Origin: DASPKX01 sp035627835
Lineage (GTDB): Bacteria > Verrucomicrobiota > Verrucomicrobiia > Limisphaerales > SXQI01
DNA: 60,024 nucleotides
Direction: 5' to 3'
NCBI GenBank assembly: GCA_035627835.1
Contig: DASPKX010000159.1
Coordinates: 1 to 60,024 of the forward strand
Shown: positions 52,457 through 60,024 of the stretch, piece by piece
Numbering within the stretch: position 1 is the stretch's first letter
How the letters are laid out: each line of letters opens with the position of its first letter
Position numbers and translations under genes: made by a program
The notes under the pieces: model-generated
Told to the model about the DNA's origin: nothing
Seen by the model: only the letters and a program-made list of their open reading frames with translations
Databases searched by the model: none

Positions 52457-52631
52457 AACCCGCGACTCGGACCCAGGACTCATAAATATGACCACCCACT
52501 TAATACCAGCTAAAACCACCTATTCCCCGCTATTCCCCGATAATACTGGCTATCTGAAAACTTTTTTTGTCGTCCCAGTTAAGCGGGCCCGCCATTTCGC
52601 CGATTTCAAAATCGCTGCTGTGGACATGGGA

Positions 52632-52657
52632 TGTAGGGAAACCTTCCCTGTATTTTT
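52632..52657 (+). terminator. Attenuator-like hairpin in the exosortase leader
   Basis: AGGGAA (52635-52640) pairs with TTCCCT (52644-52649) around ACC, extended by three wobble or AU pairs, and is followed directly by TTTTT (52653-52657). It lies 45 bp before ATG 52703 and is therefore a terminator inside a leader, not after a gene. A NusG-like protein is encoded downstream in the same run. Confidence 0.6.
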
Positions 52658-52702
52658 AACGTCCCAGGAGTAACTTAAATCGCTATCGGACAGACCGCAC
52701 AC

Positions 52703-54289
52703 ATGCCGGAAAACGCAGCCTTTGCTGCGTCGCCAACGCCGAGCGCCGACTCCAACCGTCGGCTGGGCTGGACAGTTGCAGCTATCGCCGTCTGCGGCTA
52801 CGCGTCCTTTCGGTTTCTGGCGATCGAGTGGGCCGTCAACCCACAGTATGGCTACGGCTGGGGCATTCCTGTTCTAGCCATGTACCTATTCCTGAAACGC
52901 TGGCCCACACGTCCAGATCCGCAGCCCTTCAGAAAACCCTCTTTCCTCGCCGCGGCGGCGATCCTGCTGGCCCTGCCTTATCTTCCGCTCACAGTCCTCC
53001 TCGAAGCCAACCCCGACTGGCGATTGTTGCTATGGGCCGCTTCCTGCAGTTATGTGGCCGCTCTGTTTATGGCGCTTGCTTACGCAAGTGGCCGTCCCTG
53101 GGTGCGCCACTTCGCCGCTCCCCTCCTCTTCCTTCTCCTTGCCACCCCGTGGCCAAGCTTCCTTGAGCAACCACTCGTGCAAGGGCTAACTCATCAAATC
53201 TCGGTCGCGACGGTGGAGTGCATGCGCTGGTTTGGATATCCTGCTGTGGTTCGCGGCAACATCATCCAGCTAGCCAATGGCGACGTCGGAGTGAACGAAG
53301 CTTGCAGCGGCATACGTTCCTTTCAAACGACCTTCATGCTGGCCATCTTCTTCGGGGAACTCTACCGCCTTGCATGGGTCAAGCGCTTGATATTGGTTGC
53401 GGGCGGTCTTGCCTGGAGTGTTCTGGTCAACTTTAGTCGCACGAGTTTCCTCACCTGGCTCACTGCGTCAGAAGGCCCGGAAGCGCAGAACCGATATCAC
53501 GATCCCGCCGGTTTAATCGGCCTCGGGGTTGGCCTTGCCGGCGTTTACGCCTCGGCCACCTTTCTGACCCGCAAGGCCAGCGCATCCGCGCCCGCACCCG
53601 CCGCCGTGACGCGCCTGCCTCGGCTCCTTCCCATCAAAGCCGTTGTCATCACCATCGCGTGGCTTGCTGCTGCCGAGGTGGCTAAAGAAGCCTGGTTCCG
53701 CTCTCGACAACCTCAACTTGTTGCCACGGTTGATTGGACTGTCCAATGGCCCGCCGCAACCGAGGGCTTCAAAGAGGAACCGCTCGGTGAAGATGTGAAA
53801 GCAGTGCTTCGCAGCGACAGCGAGGAGAGCGGTGTCTGGAAGCGCGCCGATGGCAGCGAATGGACCATGTTCTTTATCCAATGGGAGCCTGGCCGAATGT
53901 CCGCTCCCCTCGCCCGTGGCCACACACCGGAGATATGCCTCCCGGCCACCGGGTTCAAGCAAGTCGGTCGCTCAGGAAATCTTGTCCTGAATGCCGGCGA
54001 TTTGGAGATTCCATTCTCCAGCTACACATTCTTGGGCAGCGGCCACCGCTGGCATGTCTTCTTCTGCATTGCCGAGGATGGCGTAGCTCGCGATCCAAAC
54101 ATGGATCTGAGTGAGGAGAATTACTTGCGCGAGCTGGCGCCAAAGCGCCGCTTGCTCGCCGCATGGCAAGGCAAGCGCCATTACGGCCAACAAGTCTTCG
54201 AAATTGCCATGCGCGGCTACGCATCCGAAGATGAGGCCCGCCGCGCCCTGCAATCGGCTTTGCCGTCGTTGATTAAACGAAAAGGCTAA
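52703..54289 (+). CDS. Exosortase with fused C-terminal EpsI domain
   Basis: 528 residues. Residues 20-300 form an exosortase with about eight helices and the three catalytic residues: Cys201 in NEACSGIRS, Arg246 in VNFSRTSFL and His266 in RYHDPAGLIG. Exosortases cleave and anchor PEP-CTERM proteins at the inner membrane, in analogy with sortases and archaeosortases. Residues 320-528 are the EpsI domain, recognisable by MFFIQWEPGRMSAPLARGHT followed by PEICLPATGF; elsewhere this is often a separate protein. It probably acts on the PEP-CTERM protein at 45298. A leader with a terminator-like hairpin precedes it. Confidence 0.9.
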   Translation: MPENAAFAASPTPSADSNRRLGWTVAAIAVCGYASFRFLAIEWAVNPQYGYGWGIPVLAMYLFLKRWPTRPDPQPFRKPSFLAAAAILLALPYLPLTVLLEANPDWRLLLWAASCSYVAALFMALAYASGRPWVRHFAAPLLFLLLATPWPSFLEQPLVQGLTHQISVATVECMRWFGYPAVVRGNIIQLANGDVGVNEACSGIRSFQTTFMLAIFFGELYRLAWVKRLILVAGGLAWSVLVNFSRTSFLTWLTASEGPEAQNRYHDPAGLIGLGVGLAGVYASATFLTRKASASAPAPAAVTRLPRLLPIKAVVITIAWLAAAEVAKEAWFRSRQPQLVATVDWTVQWPAATEGFKEEPLGEDVKAVLRSDSEESGVWKRADGSEWTMFFIQWEPGRMSAPLARGHTPEICLPATGFKQVGRSGNLVLNAGDLEIPFSSYTFLGSGHRWHVFFCIAEDGVARDPNMDLSEENYLRELAPKRRLLAAWQGKRHYGQQVFEIAMRGYASEDEARRALQSALPSLIKRKG

Positions 54290-54293
54290 ATTT

Positions 54294-55985
54294 ATGTTCC
54301 TACCGGACCCCACGGGGAAAAAGAAGAGCATTGGAATGAAGCTGCTCTGGCTTCTGGTGGTCGCCTTGTTGGTGGCTGCCGGATTCGCCGCCCGCCCTCT
54401 TTACCACAAACTGAAAAAACAGCGCGCCACCAGCATGGCCGCCAGCGCCGAGCAGCTCATGGAGCAGGAGCGCTGGCAGGAAGCCTTTAACAAGCTCCAG
54501 GCCGCTCTCCAGATGGACCCTCTCGACATGCGCGCCAACCGCGCCATGGCCCGCCTGCTCACACTCTCCCGCAAGGAGGAAGCATTCCGGTTCTGGAATA
54601 TAGTTTTCACCCAGGGCAGCCCCACGCCTGAAGATCGCATCGAAGTCATCGAGCTGGCCCTCGCCCTCAAGCGCCTGGATATTGCTGAACGATTCCTCAC
54701 AGAAGCCTTAAAAGAAACGCCTCCCCCAACTGCTGCTCTCCGCGCGGCCGCTTTCCTCGGCGACGCCAAAGGGGATAGCTCCATGGCCATAAAGTTCGCG
54801 CGCTTCACGCTCCGCCAGCAAACGAACGACCCGCAGGTGCAGTTCCTTTTAGCGCGCCACCTTTATCGCGCCAACAACCCGGAAAGCAACGAAGAAGCGA
54901 AGCAACTGCTCTGGTCGATCCTCAAGGCGCACCCGGATAATTCTCTTCCTGTGATCCAAACCCTCGCGGGCGCCCCGAACCTTCACCGCAACGAGCTGCA
55001 GGAGCTGCTGGGTATCGTCAACAAACAGGCCAACGCCACTAACGGCCTGGAGTTGCTAAAAGTCGATTTGGCCGCGCGCCTTGAGCCAGCAAAGAAGGAT
55101 GAAATGCTCGCGAGCATTCTGGACAAAGCGCACAGCTCTCCGGAGCAATTGCTTCGCACCGTCCGCTATCTCAATCAACGCCGCGAGTTCGAAGCCACCA
55201 TCAAGCTGGTGAAGCGGGCCCAGGCGCTTGAGTCCCGCGACCTTTTTCTGGCTTATACCGATGCTCTCGCAGCCGTCGGTTATTGGCTCGAGTTGCAGGA
55301 AATCTTCCAAATCGCCCAGCTCCCGATCGAGCCGGTGCTCGTCGAGCTGTATCGCGCGCGCATAGCCACGGAATTGAAAGATCCCGCTAAAGCCAACAAG
55401 CATTGGGAGCAAGTCCATTGGCGCGCTGGAGATCAGCCAGAGCCACTCCTTTACGTGGCCGAATACGCCGAGAAGATCGGGGAGCTGAACCAGGCCGCCC
55501 GCGCTTATCGCCAACTCACTAAAGATCCGCGGCACGCGCGCTCAGCGTTCACTTCCCTCATTCGCATCACGGAGCGCCAGGGAGACACTGCCGCTCTCAA
55601 GGAGCTGGTGAAAACCATGGTCGAACTTTATCCGAACGACCCCGCGCCGAAGAATGACCTGGCCTACTTGAATCTGTTGATGAACCAGGAAGTTGGCAGC
55701 TCCCTTCAAGTCGCTGAACAGCTTGTGCGCGATAACCCGCACCTGCTCGCGTATCGCACCACTCTCGCGCTTGGCTACTTGCGGTCGGGGCAAAACGCAA
55801 AAGCCAAAGAGACTTACACTGGCATCAGCTTCGAATGGGGCTCCGCTCTGCCTGGTTGGCAGGCCGTTTATGTTGGCGTCATGGGCGCTGCTGGCGAAAC
55901 CGGTCTCTTGCGCCAATTAGCCCGCAGCATCCCGTTCGACCGCCTCAAGCCGCAGGAGCGTGAGCTGGTCAAACCTTGGCTTTAA
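54294..55985 (+). CDS. Membrane-anchored TPR protein
   Basis: 563 residues from ATG 54294. One N-terminal helix (MKLLWLLVVALLVAAGFAA) anchors it; the rest is a chain of tetratricopeptide-type helical hairpins, with clear Trp/Ala/Tyr positions in ERWQEAFNKLQAALQMDPLD, DIAERFLTEALKETPPPTAA and NQAARAYRQLTKDPRHARSA. TPR proteins of this kind accompany exosortase and polysaccharide loci, where they are thought to scaffold secretion or assembly. It starts 4 bp after the exosortase stop, which implies cotranscription. Confidence 0.78.
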   Translation: MFLPDPTGKKKSIGMKLLWLLVVALLVAAGFAARPLYHKLKKQRATSMAASAEQLMEQERWQEAFNKLQAALQMDPLDMRANRAMARLLTLSRKEEAFRFWNIVFTQGSPTPEDRIEVIELALALKRLDIAERFLTEALKETPPPTAALRAAAFLGDAKGDSSMAIKFARFTLRQQTNDPQVQFLLARHLYRANNPESNEEAKQLLWSILKAHPDNSLPVIQTLAGAPNLHRNELQELLGIVNKQANATNGLELLKVDLAARLEPAKKDEMLASILDKAHSSPEQLLRTVRYLNQRREFEATIKLVKRAQALESRDLFLAYTDALAAVGYWLELQEIFQIAQLPIEPVLVELYRARIATELKDPAKANKHWEQVHWRAGDQPEPLLYVAEYAEKIGELNQAARAYRQLTKDPRHARSAFTSLIRITERQGDTAALKELVKTMVELYPNDPAPKNDLAYLNLLMNQEVGSSLQVAEQLVRDNPHLLAYRTTLALGYLRSGQNAKAKETYTGISFEWGSALPGWQAVYVGVMGAAGETGLLRQLARSIPFDRLKPQERELVKPWL

Positions 55986-55999
55986 AAGTTCACCCGCCA

Positions 56000-56527
56000 A
56001 TGAACAGATCGGAGCCATGGTATTGCGTCCGCTCAAAGCCGAAGCACGAGCAGATCGCGGCGGCGTCCCTGCGTGAAGCCGGGCTTGAAGCCTTTGCGCC
56101 AATGATCAAGTTCAAGCGCACGACTTGCCGCGGCCCAAGCTGGTTCGTGGAAGCTTTGTTCCCTGGGTATCTCTTTGCAAAGTTCGATTGGCCCACACGA
56201 CATAAGCTGGTCCAGCATGCGAACGGCGTGATTGGCATCGTCCGATTTGGCGAACACTGCCCGACCATTGCCGAAGAGGTGATTTCGGAGTTGCGGGCTA
56301 CGATGGCTGGCAAAGAACTGCATGTCATCGAAACGCCTCCCACTGAAGGTGATGAGGTGCGAGTGGCCACTGGGGCATTTCAGGGTCTGAGCGGGATTAT
56401 CACCCAGGTGGTGAGATCGGAAGAGCGTGTGCGTGTGTTGCTGGAATTTCTCGGTCGGCAAACCTCCGTCGAGCTGCCAGCCAGCCACGTGCTTAAACCA
56501 AACGCCGAACGCTCCTTCCTGGCTTGA
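56000..56527 (+). CDS. NusG/RfaH-like transcription antiterminator
   Basis: 175 residues from ATG 56000. WYCVRSKPKHEQIAAASLRE at the N-terminus is the NusG N-terminal domain motif, and EALFPGYLFAKFDW is the conserved F-P-G-Y-L(F/V)-A site for RNA polymerase. Residues 112-145 form a KOW domain (GDEVRVATGAFQGLSGIITQ). The full NGN-KOW structure with RfaH-like placement in a polysaccharide operon fits a LoaP/RfaH-type specialised NusG paralogue. Such proteins suppress termination in long operons. I did not find an ops-like GGCGGTAG element. Confidence 0.88.
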   Translation: MNRSEPWYCVRSKPKHEQIAAASLREAGLEAFAPMIKFKRTTCRGPSWFVEALFPGYLFAKFDWPTRHKLVQHANGVIGIVRFGEHCPTIAEEVISELRATMAGKELHVIETPPTEGDEVRVATGAFQGLSGIITQVVRSEERVRVLLEFLGRQTSVELPASHVLKPNAERSFLA

Positions 56528-56533
56528 TGTAGC

Positions 56534-56629
56534 CGCAACCTTTAGGTTGCGCGGCCATATGGTAGGCCCGGTCCCTGACCGGGCGTCTTGTCTTGGCGGC
56601 CTTGTCGCAAGCCCGGTCGGTGACCCGGC
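56534..56629 (+). repeat. Cluster of REP-type hairpins
   Basis: Three hairpins lie in the 113-bp gap: CGCAACCT-TT-AGGTTGCG (56534-56551), GCCCGGTC-CCT-GACCGGGC (56566-56584, perfect) and an imperfect copy of the second (56611-56629). The latter two resemble the 52431 element, pointing to a repeated extragenic palindrome. Confidence 0.55.
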
Positions 56630-56640
56630 ATCTTAACTTT

Positions 56641-57645
56641 ATGAATGGGAAAAGCAAAGCCCTCATCACGGGCGCAGCAGGGTTCATCGGATCACACGTT
56701 GCTGACGAGTGCCTCAAACTCGGCTTCGACGTCGTGGCGACCGACGATCTCTCCGGTGGATTTAAGGAAAATGTTCCCGCCGAGGCCGAGTGGATCCAGG
56801 GCGATCTTCGGGATCACCGCTTCGTCCACTCATTGTTCGAGCGGCACAAATTCGATTACGTCTATCACCTCGCCGCTTACGCTGCTGAAGGCCTTTCCCA
56901 TTTCGTTCGCCGCTTCAATTACGAAACCAACCTCGTCGCCAGCATCAATCTTATCAACGAGTGCGTGAACGCGAACGTGAAGCGGTTCATCTTCACTTCC
57001 TCCATTGCAGTCTATGGCCAGGGGCAAACGCCCATGAGCGAAGCGATGACGCCGCAGCCCGAAGATCCTTACGGCATTTCCAAATACGCAGTGGAACTCG
57101 ATCTCAAAGCCGCCCACGAAATGTTCGGCCTCGATTACATCGTGTTCCGCCCGCACAACGTTTATGGCGAGCGCCAGAACATCGCGGATCGCTACCGCAA
57201 CGTCATCGGCATCTTCATGAACCAGGTGCTGCAAGGCAAACCGATGACCATCTTCGGCGACGGCCTGCAGACACGCGCCTTCTCGCACATCATTGATGTC
57301 GCCCCGCTCATTGCGCGCTCACCCCTGGTTCCCGCGGCCACCAACGAGGTTTTCAATGTCGGAGCGGACACTCCCTACACCGTGCTTAATCTCGCTGAGG
57401 AGATCGCCGCCGCCTTCGGCGTGGCTCCACAAGTGACTCATCTGCCTGCTCGGAATGAAGTGCTGCACGCCTTTTCCGACCACTCCAAAGTGCAGTCTGT
57501 TTTCAATCCCCCTGCCCCGCTCGACTTGCGCGCCGGGATCCGGCGGATGGCTGACTGGGTTAAATCCAAAGGCCCCGCCACACCGGTGACCTTCTCCGGG
57601 ATAGAAATCGAAAAGAACCTGCCGCCCTCCTGGCGGGCTAATTAA
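56641..57645 (+). CDS. NAD-dependent sugar-nucleotide epimerase/dehydratase
   Basis: 334 residues from ATG 56641; the frame upstream is REP sequence. GAAGFIGSHV (residues 11-20) is the NAD-binding G-x-x-G-x-x-G, the catalytic Tyr144 and Lys148 lie in DPYGISKYAVE, and FTSSIAVYG supplies the Ser. RPHNVYGERQNIADRYRNVI and FGDGLQTRAFSHIIDVA are typical of GalE-like UDP-glucose/UDP-GlcNAc 4-epimerases. It supplies an activated sugar for the neighbouring transferases. It is followed 13 bp later by a GT2 gene. Confidence 0.88.
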   Translation: MNGKSKALITGAAGFIGSHVADECLKLGFDVVATDDLSGGFKENVPAEAEWIQGDLRDHRFVHSLFERHKFDYVYHLAAYAAEGLSHFVRRFNYETNLVASINLINECVNANVKRFIFTSSIAVYGQGQTPMSEAMTPQPEDPYGISKYAVELDLKAAHEMFGLDYIVFRPHNVYGERQNIADRYRNVIGIFMNQVLQGKPMTIFGDGLQTRAFSHIIDVAPLIARSPLVPAATNEVFNVGADTPYTVLNLAEEIAAAFGVAPQVTHLPARNEVLHAFSDHSKVQSVFNPPAPLDLRAGIRRMADWVKSKGPATPVTFSGIEIEKNLPPSWRAN

Positions 57646-57658
57646 GTCGCGCAGCCGC

Positions 57659-58636
57659 ATGGCCATTTCAGTCATCGTCAGCAATTTCAACGGCGCCAAA
57701 TACCTGCTGCGCTTGTTGGAAACGTTGAAGGCCCAGGAAGGTGTCACGATGGAAATCATCATCGTTGATCGCCATTCTAAAGACGCGTCCGCGGAGATCC
57801 TGAGGCAGCATCCGGACGTGAAGGTGGTGCAGGAGCCTCCAGAGACGGGCCTCGTGTCCGGCTATGCCGCTGGTGTCCCCCACGCGCGGTATGAAAACCT
57901 GTTCTTCTGCAATGAGGACATGTGGTTCGAACCCGATTGCCTGCGGCTTCTTGAGGCGCAGCTGGACCTCTCCAAGCGAATCGCCGCAGTTGATCCCTGG
58001 CAATGGACCTACGACGGCACGACTTGGATTCATGGCCTCACTCAATTCCGCCCCGTGAGGTGGAATATAGGTGGTCCATTCTCCAACGCCTTGCTCGACT
58101 TCACCGCTCGTGGGGAGCCTGGACAGCTTACCCCTTTTGGATGCGCTGGCGCCGTGTTGATCAACGCGAATGTCTATCGAGAAATTGGAGGATGGGACCG
58201 CGGCTTCTTCCTCGACCAGGAGGATATCGACCTCTTCATTCGCTTTTGGCAGGCCGGCTGGAAATGCGTGATCGAACCACGCGCTAAAGTCTATCACGCG
58301 GTGGGTGCCTCCAATACCCAGGCTATCAAACGCGGCGCGCTCCAGGTGAGCAAACGCCGCTACCTCTCCGCCCGTTCCAGCTCCCTCATCATCGCGCTGA
58401 AGTATTTCTCCATCCGGCGCGTCCTGCTTGCAATCCTCAGCGCGCTCCTCCTCACGATTGCGCATGCGCTGAAGCTCCGCTGGAAACAAACCTGCTGGGA
58501 TGTCTTAAGCTTGGTAGAGTTCCTCCGCCGCTCCCCCGCCGCTTTGAATTACCGACTCAGCCACCGCGCACTCCGCCAAAACCGCCCCGCCGAGAACTTC
58601 ACCATTGATCCAGCCTTTACGGCGCAAGCGGAGTAG
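57659..58636 (+). CDS. GT2 glycosyltransferase, rhamnosyltransferase-like
   Basis: 325 residues. ISVIVSNFNGAKYLLRLLET is the GT2 opening, IIIVDRHSKDASAEIL carries the first Asp, and FFCNEDMWFEPD the metal-binding motif, where E-D replaces the common D-D. GCAGAVLINANVYREIGG followed by WDRGFFLDQEDIDLFIRFWQ is the C-terminal acceptor motif (D-x-D-x-x-x-R) of WbbL-type rhamnosyltransferases. A C-terminal helix (VLLAILSALLLTIAHAL) may anchor it. It is the last gene of the plus-strand run. Confidence 0.87.
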   Translation: MAISVIVSNFNGAKYLLRLLETLKAQEGVTMEIIIVDRHSKDASAEILRQHPDVKVVQEPPETGLVSGYAAGVPHARYENLFFCNEDMWFEPDCLRLLEAQLDLSKRIAAVDPWQWTYDGTTWIHGLTQFRPVRWNIGGPFSNALLDFTARGEPGQLTPFGCAGAVLINANVYREIGGWDRGFFLDQEDIDLFIRFWQAGWKCVIEPRAKVYHAVGASNTQAIKRGALQVSKRRYLSARSSSLIIALKYFSIRRVLLAILSALLLTIAHALKLRWKQTCWDVLSLVEFLRRSPAALNYRLSHRALRQNRPAENFTIDPAFTAQAE

Positions 58637-58694
58637 CTTCTGGGCTTTAAAAAACCGTTGCGGGGGAGTGGACGACGTATTAATACATTACCAG

Positions 58695-58710
58695 TGTTCC
58701 ACGTGGAACA
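58695..58710. promoter_or_regulatory. parS: parS chromosome-partitioning site (ParB binding)
   Basis: TGTTCCACGTGGAACA is a perfect 16-bp palindrome identical to the known parS variant of the consensus TGTTNCACGTGNAACA. It sits in the 141-bp gap between two convergent genes. Most bacterial parS sites lie near the origin of replication. Confidence 0.88.
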
Positions 58711-58777
58711 ATTGGGGAGATGAAGCGACCGCAAATCCTTCCTCTCTCCGCGATCTCTTGGTTCTCCTGTTAACTAC

Positions 58778-59656
58778 CTAATTGCGAAACTTTTTGTGGC
58801 AGTCGCTGCAGGTCGCTCCGAGTTTCTCGAGCGCCGGGCGGGCATTGGCGGCGTTCGTGCGCAGCTGCGCATGCGCGTCCCAAGCGGCGCGCTCGGAATG
58901 CTTTAACAACGCTTGAAAATCGGTGTCGCGTTGTTGCGTCGCAGGATCTCGCAGCAACTCCCGGTAGGCCTCCGCCAACAGCGTCGCAGCTTCAACTTGT
59001 TTTGCGGTGGCCTTTAGGTCGCCGGCTTTCAAGAGTGGCTTTAGCGCATCCCAATGCGCATCAATATCGACCATAGCAGAGACAATGCCCGGCGTTTCGA
59101 CCACTTCTGGAAAGTTGGTCAGCTTGGAATTCGCGAGTTCCTGCGGCGTTGGCTTGAACACCTCCACCATTCTGTAAAGGCCCGGGTAATCGGAGGAGGT
59201 GCCCGCTTTGCGAAGCCATGCCGCAGCCTCGGCAGGGGTCCAATTGCCATTGGCCTGGCAAATGACCGCCGCCGCAGCAGGCCCACGGTGCATCCCGTGA
59301 TGGCAATGCACGAACACTTTGCCGTCCGTTGCGCTGCCCGCGAGGGCTATCGCCACAGCATTGGTCCCAAAAGCGCCGTTATAACCCATCGGCAGGTGAA
59401 TGTAGCGGAGGCCATGTTTGCGCGCCGCTTCAACGTCCGGGCGTCCGCCATCCACGCTGATGATCGTGCGGACGCCCAATTCCGCCAAAGCCTTGAATGC
59501 CGCCTCGCTCTCTGGCGTTCCGCCGCTGAGCACCTTGTCGGTCAATTGAAAGGCGTTCTCGATGCCCGGCGCTTTCAATGGGGAGACTGGGGTTTGGTCG
59601 GCTCCGCGAACCCCGCACACCAAACATAATAGGCAAATGACTTGGAGGAGACGCAC
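58778..59656 (-). CDS. Exported tyrosine-phosphatase/cytochrome c fusion protein
   Basis: 292 residues, signal peptide MRLLQVICLLCLVCGVRGA. Residues 30-150 form a DSP/PTP-type phosphatase domain: FVHCHHGMHRGP contains the HCx5R P-loop (Cys118, Arg124), and TIISVDGGRPD and YIHLPM are the surrounding strands. Residues 190-292 are four-helical and end in CSDCHKKFRN, the CxxCH haem-c attachment site (283-287) followed by F-R as in cytochrome c'. Cytochrome c' and haem-c maturation require export, consistent with the signal. The phosphatase would therefore work outside the cytosol, possibly haem-regulated. The gene is alone. Confidence 0.8.
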   Translation of the reverse strand: MRLLQVICLLCLVCGVRGADQTPVSPLKAPGIENAFQLTDKVLSGGTPESEAAFKALAELGVRTIISVDGGRPDVEAARKHGLRYIHLPMGYNGAFGTNAVAIALAGSATDGKVFVHCHHGMHRGPAAAAVICQANGNWTPAEAAAWLRKAGTSSDYPGLYRMVEVFKPTPQELANSKLTNFPEVVETPGIVSAMVDIDAHWDALKPLLKAGDLKATAKQVEAATLLAEAYRELLRDPATQQRDTDFQALLKHSERAAWDAHAQLRTNAANARPALEKLGATCSDCHKKFRN

Positions 59657-59674
59657 AGAATCTTAGACCCCTGC

Positions 59675-60024
59675 CTACGGCTTTTGTTCCGATGTTTGCG
59701 AGCTGGGTTTCGTTTCCGACGCAGCCATTCGCTTTTTCAGATGCGGCAGGTGCACCCGAGCGACATCCCCCATGTAATTGAACTCCGGACGGTATTCGTT
59801 GGCCGCAAGCTCGATATGGTGCAGCGCTTTCTTCAAATCTCCGACAGCATCATAATAGAGCCCCAGGTAAAGGTGAGCGTAGAAGAGCCGCTCACGACGG
59901 TCTTTCCGAGTTGGCTCCCCGACTTCGGTGGCGGCTAGCACCTCCTCTTCTTTGGCCTGGCCTTTGTAAAAGTCATAAAGCTTCATCATCGGGATGCGGG
60001 AGTCGGCTCCGATCTTGATCAGCT
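59675..60024 (-). CDS. TPR-like protein, 5' part missing
   Basis: The frame stays open to the right edge, so the true start lies outside; ATG 59989 is only an internal codon. The visible 116 residues include FYKGQAKEEEVLAATEVGEP and LFYAHLYLGLYYDAVGDLKK, then ALHHIELAANEYRP, which are consistent with one or two tetratricopeptide repeats of the NlpI/lipoprotein type. The C-terminus is charged (KPSSQTSEQKP). It lies 18 bp upstream of the phosphatase/cytochrome c gene on the same strand and may be cotranscribed with it. Confidence 0.6.
   Translation of the reverse strand, partial: LIKIGADSRIPMMKLYDFYKGQAKEEEVLAATEVGEPTRKDRRERLFYAHLYLGLYYDAVGDLKKALHHIELAANEYRPEFNYMGDVARVHLPHLKKRMAASETKPSSQTSEQKP

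Noticed and set aside
52497..52560. Possible riboswitch fold in the exosortase leader
   Set aside because: Apart from the 10-bp tandem repeat and AT-rich stretches I could not build a conserved riboswitch core from the sequence.
1..60024. CRISPR arrays, insertion sequences, integrases, phage genes, rRNA or complete tRNA genes
   Set aside because: I looked for regular repeats, transposase and integrase motifs and tRNA folds and found none that could be supported.

Overview
The window most resembles a chromosomal segment from a member of the Verrucomicrobia. This is inferred from gene content, not proved. The clues are an exosortase fused to an EpsI domain beside a PEP-CTERM protein built of autotransporter-type beta-strand repeats, several FkbM methyltransferases, a GbsR-type regulator in a polysaccharide locus, and moderately high GC. 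A perfect 16-bp parS palindrome near the right end suggests that the region lies close to the chromosome origin.

Left part (1-13.8 kb), mostly housekeeping: a truncated DUF721/DciA-like gene at the edge; an FHA/zinc-finger protein; a five-gene minus-strand operon for a tripartite exporter (TolC-like lipoprotein, HlyD-like fusion protein, ABC ATPase, FtsX-like permease) ending in a DUF1461 membrane protein; a small SPW-type membrane protein; a leader with attenuator-like alternative hairpins before a small unknown gene; a PAS protein translationally coupled to a metallo-beta-lactamase-fold hydrolase; a PfkB-family kinase; a coupled pair of phosphodiester glycosidase and CotH-like kinase; an exported FKBP isomerase; and a DUF72 protein.

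Central part (13.8-49.3 kb): one long minus-strand exopolysaccharide/O-antigen locus. In transcription order it starts with a PEP-CTERM surface protein and a secreted protein of unknown function. An outer-membrane barrel, a Wza-like export protein, a Wzc-like tyrosine autokinase and a WaaL-like ligase follow. Next come a GbsR regulator, the Wzm/Wzt ABC exporter and about 20 assembly genes: seven to eight GT4, two GT2, one GT9, two exostosin-like and two DxD-type transferases, four FkbM methyltransferases, a Wzy-like polymerase and a WcaF-like acyltransferase. Many of these genes overlap by 1-34 bp and use GTG or TTG starts, which indicates translational coupling.

Right part (49.3-58.6 kb, plus strand): a large secreted multidomain protein, then an exosortase-EpsI fusion, a membrane-anchored TPR protein, a NusG/RfaH-like antiterminator, a sugar-nucleotide epimerase and a rhamnosyltransferase-like GT2. 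The 185-bp divergent gap at 49.3 kb carries one strong and one weaker sigma-54-type -24/-12 element pointing outward. The exosortase leader holds an intrinsic-terminator-like hairpin, and a NusG paralogue is encoded in the same gene run.

Right edge (58.6-60.0 kb): parS in a convergent gap, an exported tyrosine-phosphatase/cytochrome c fusion, and a truncated TPR gene. I saw no rRNA, tRNA, CRISPR array, insertion sequence or phage gene.
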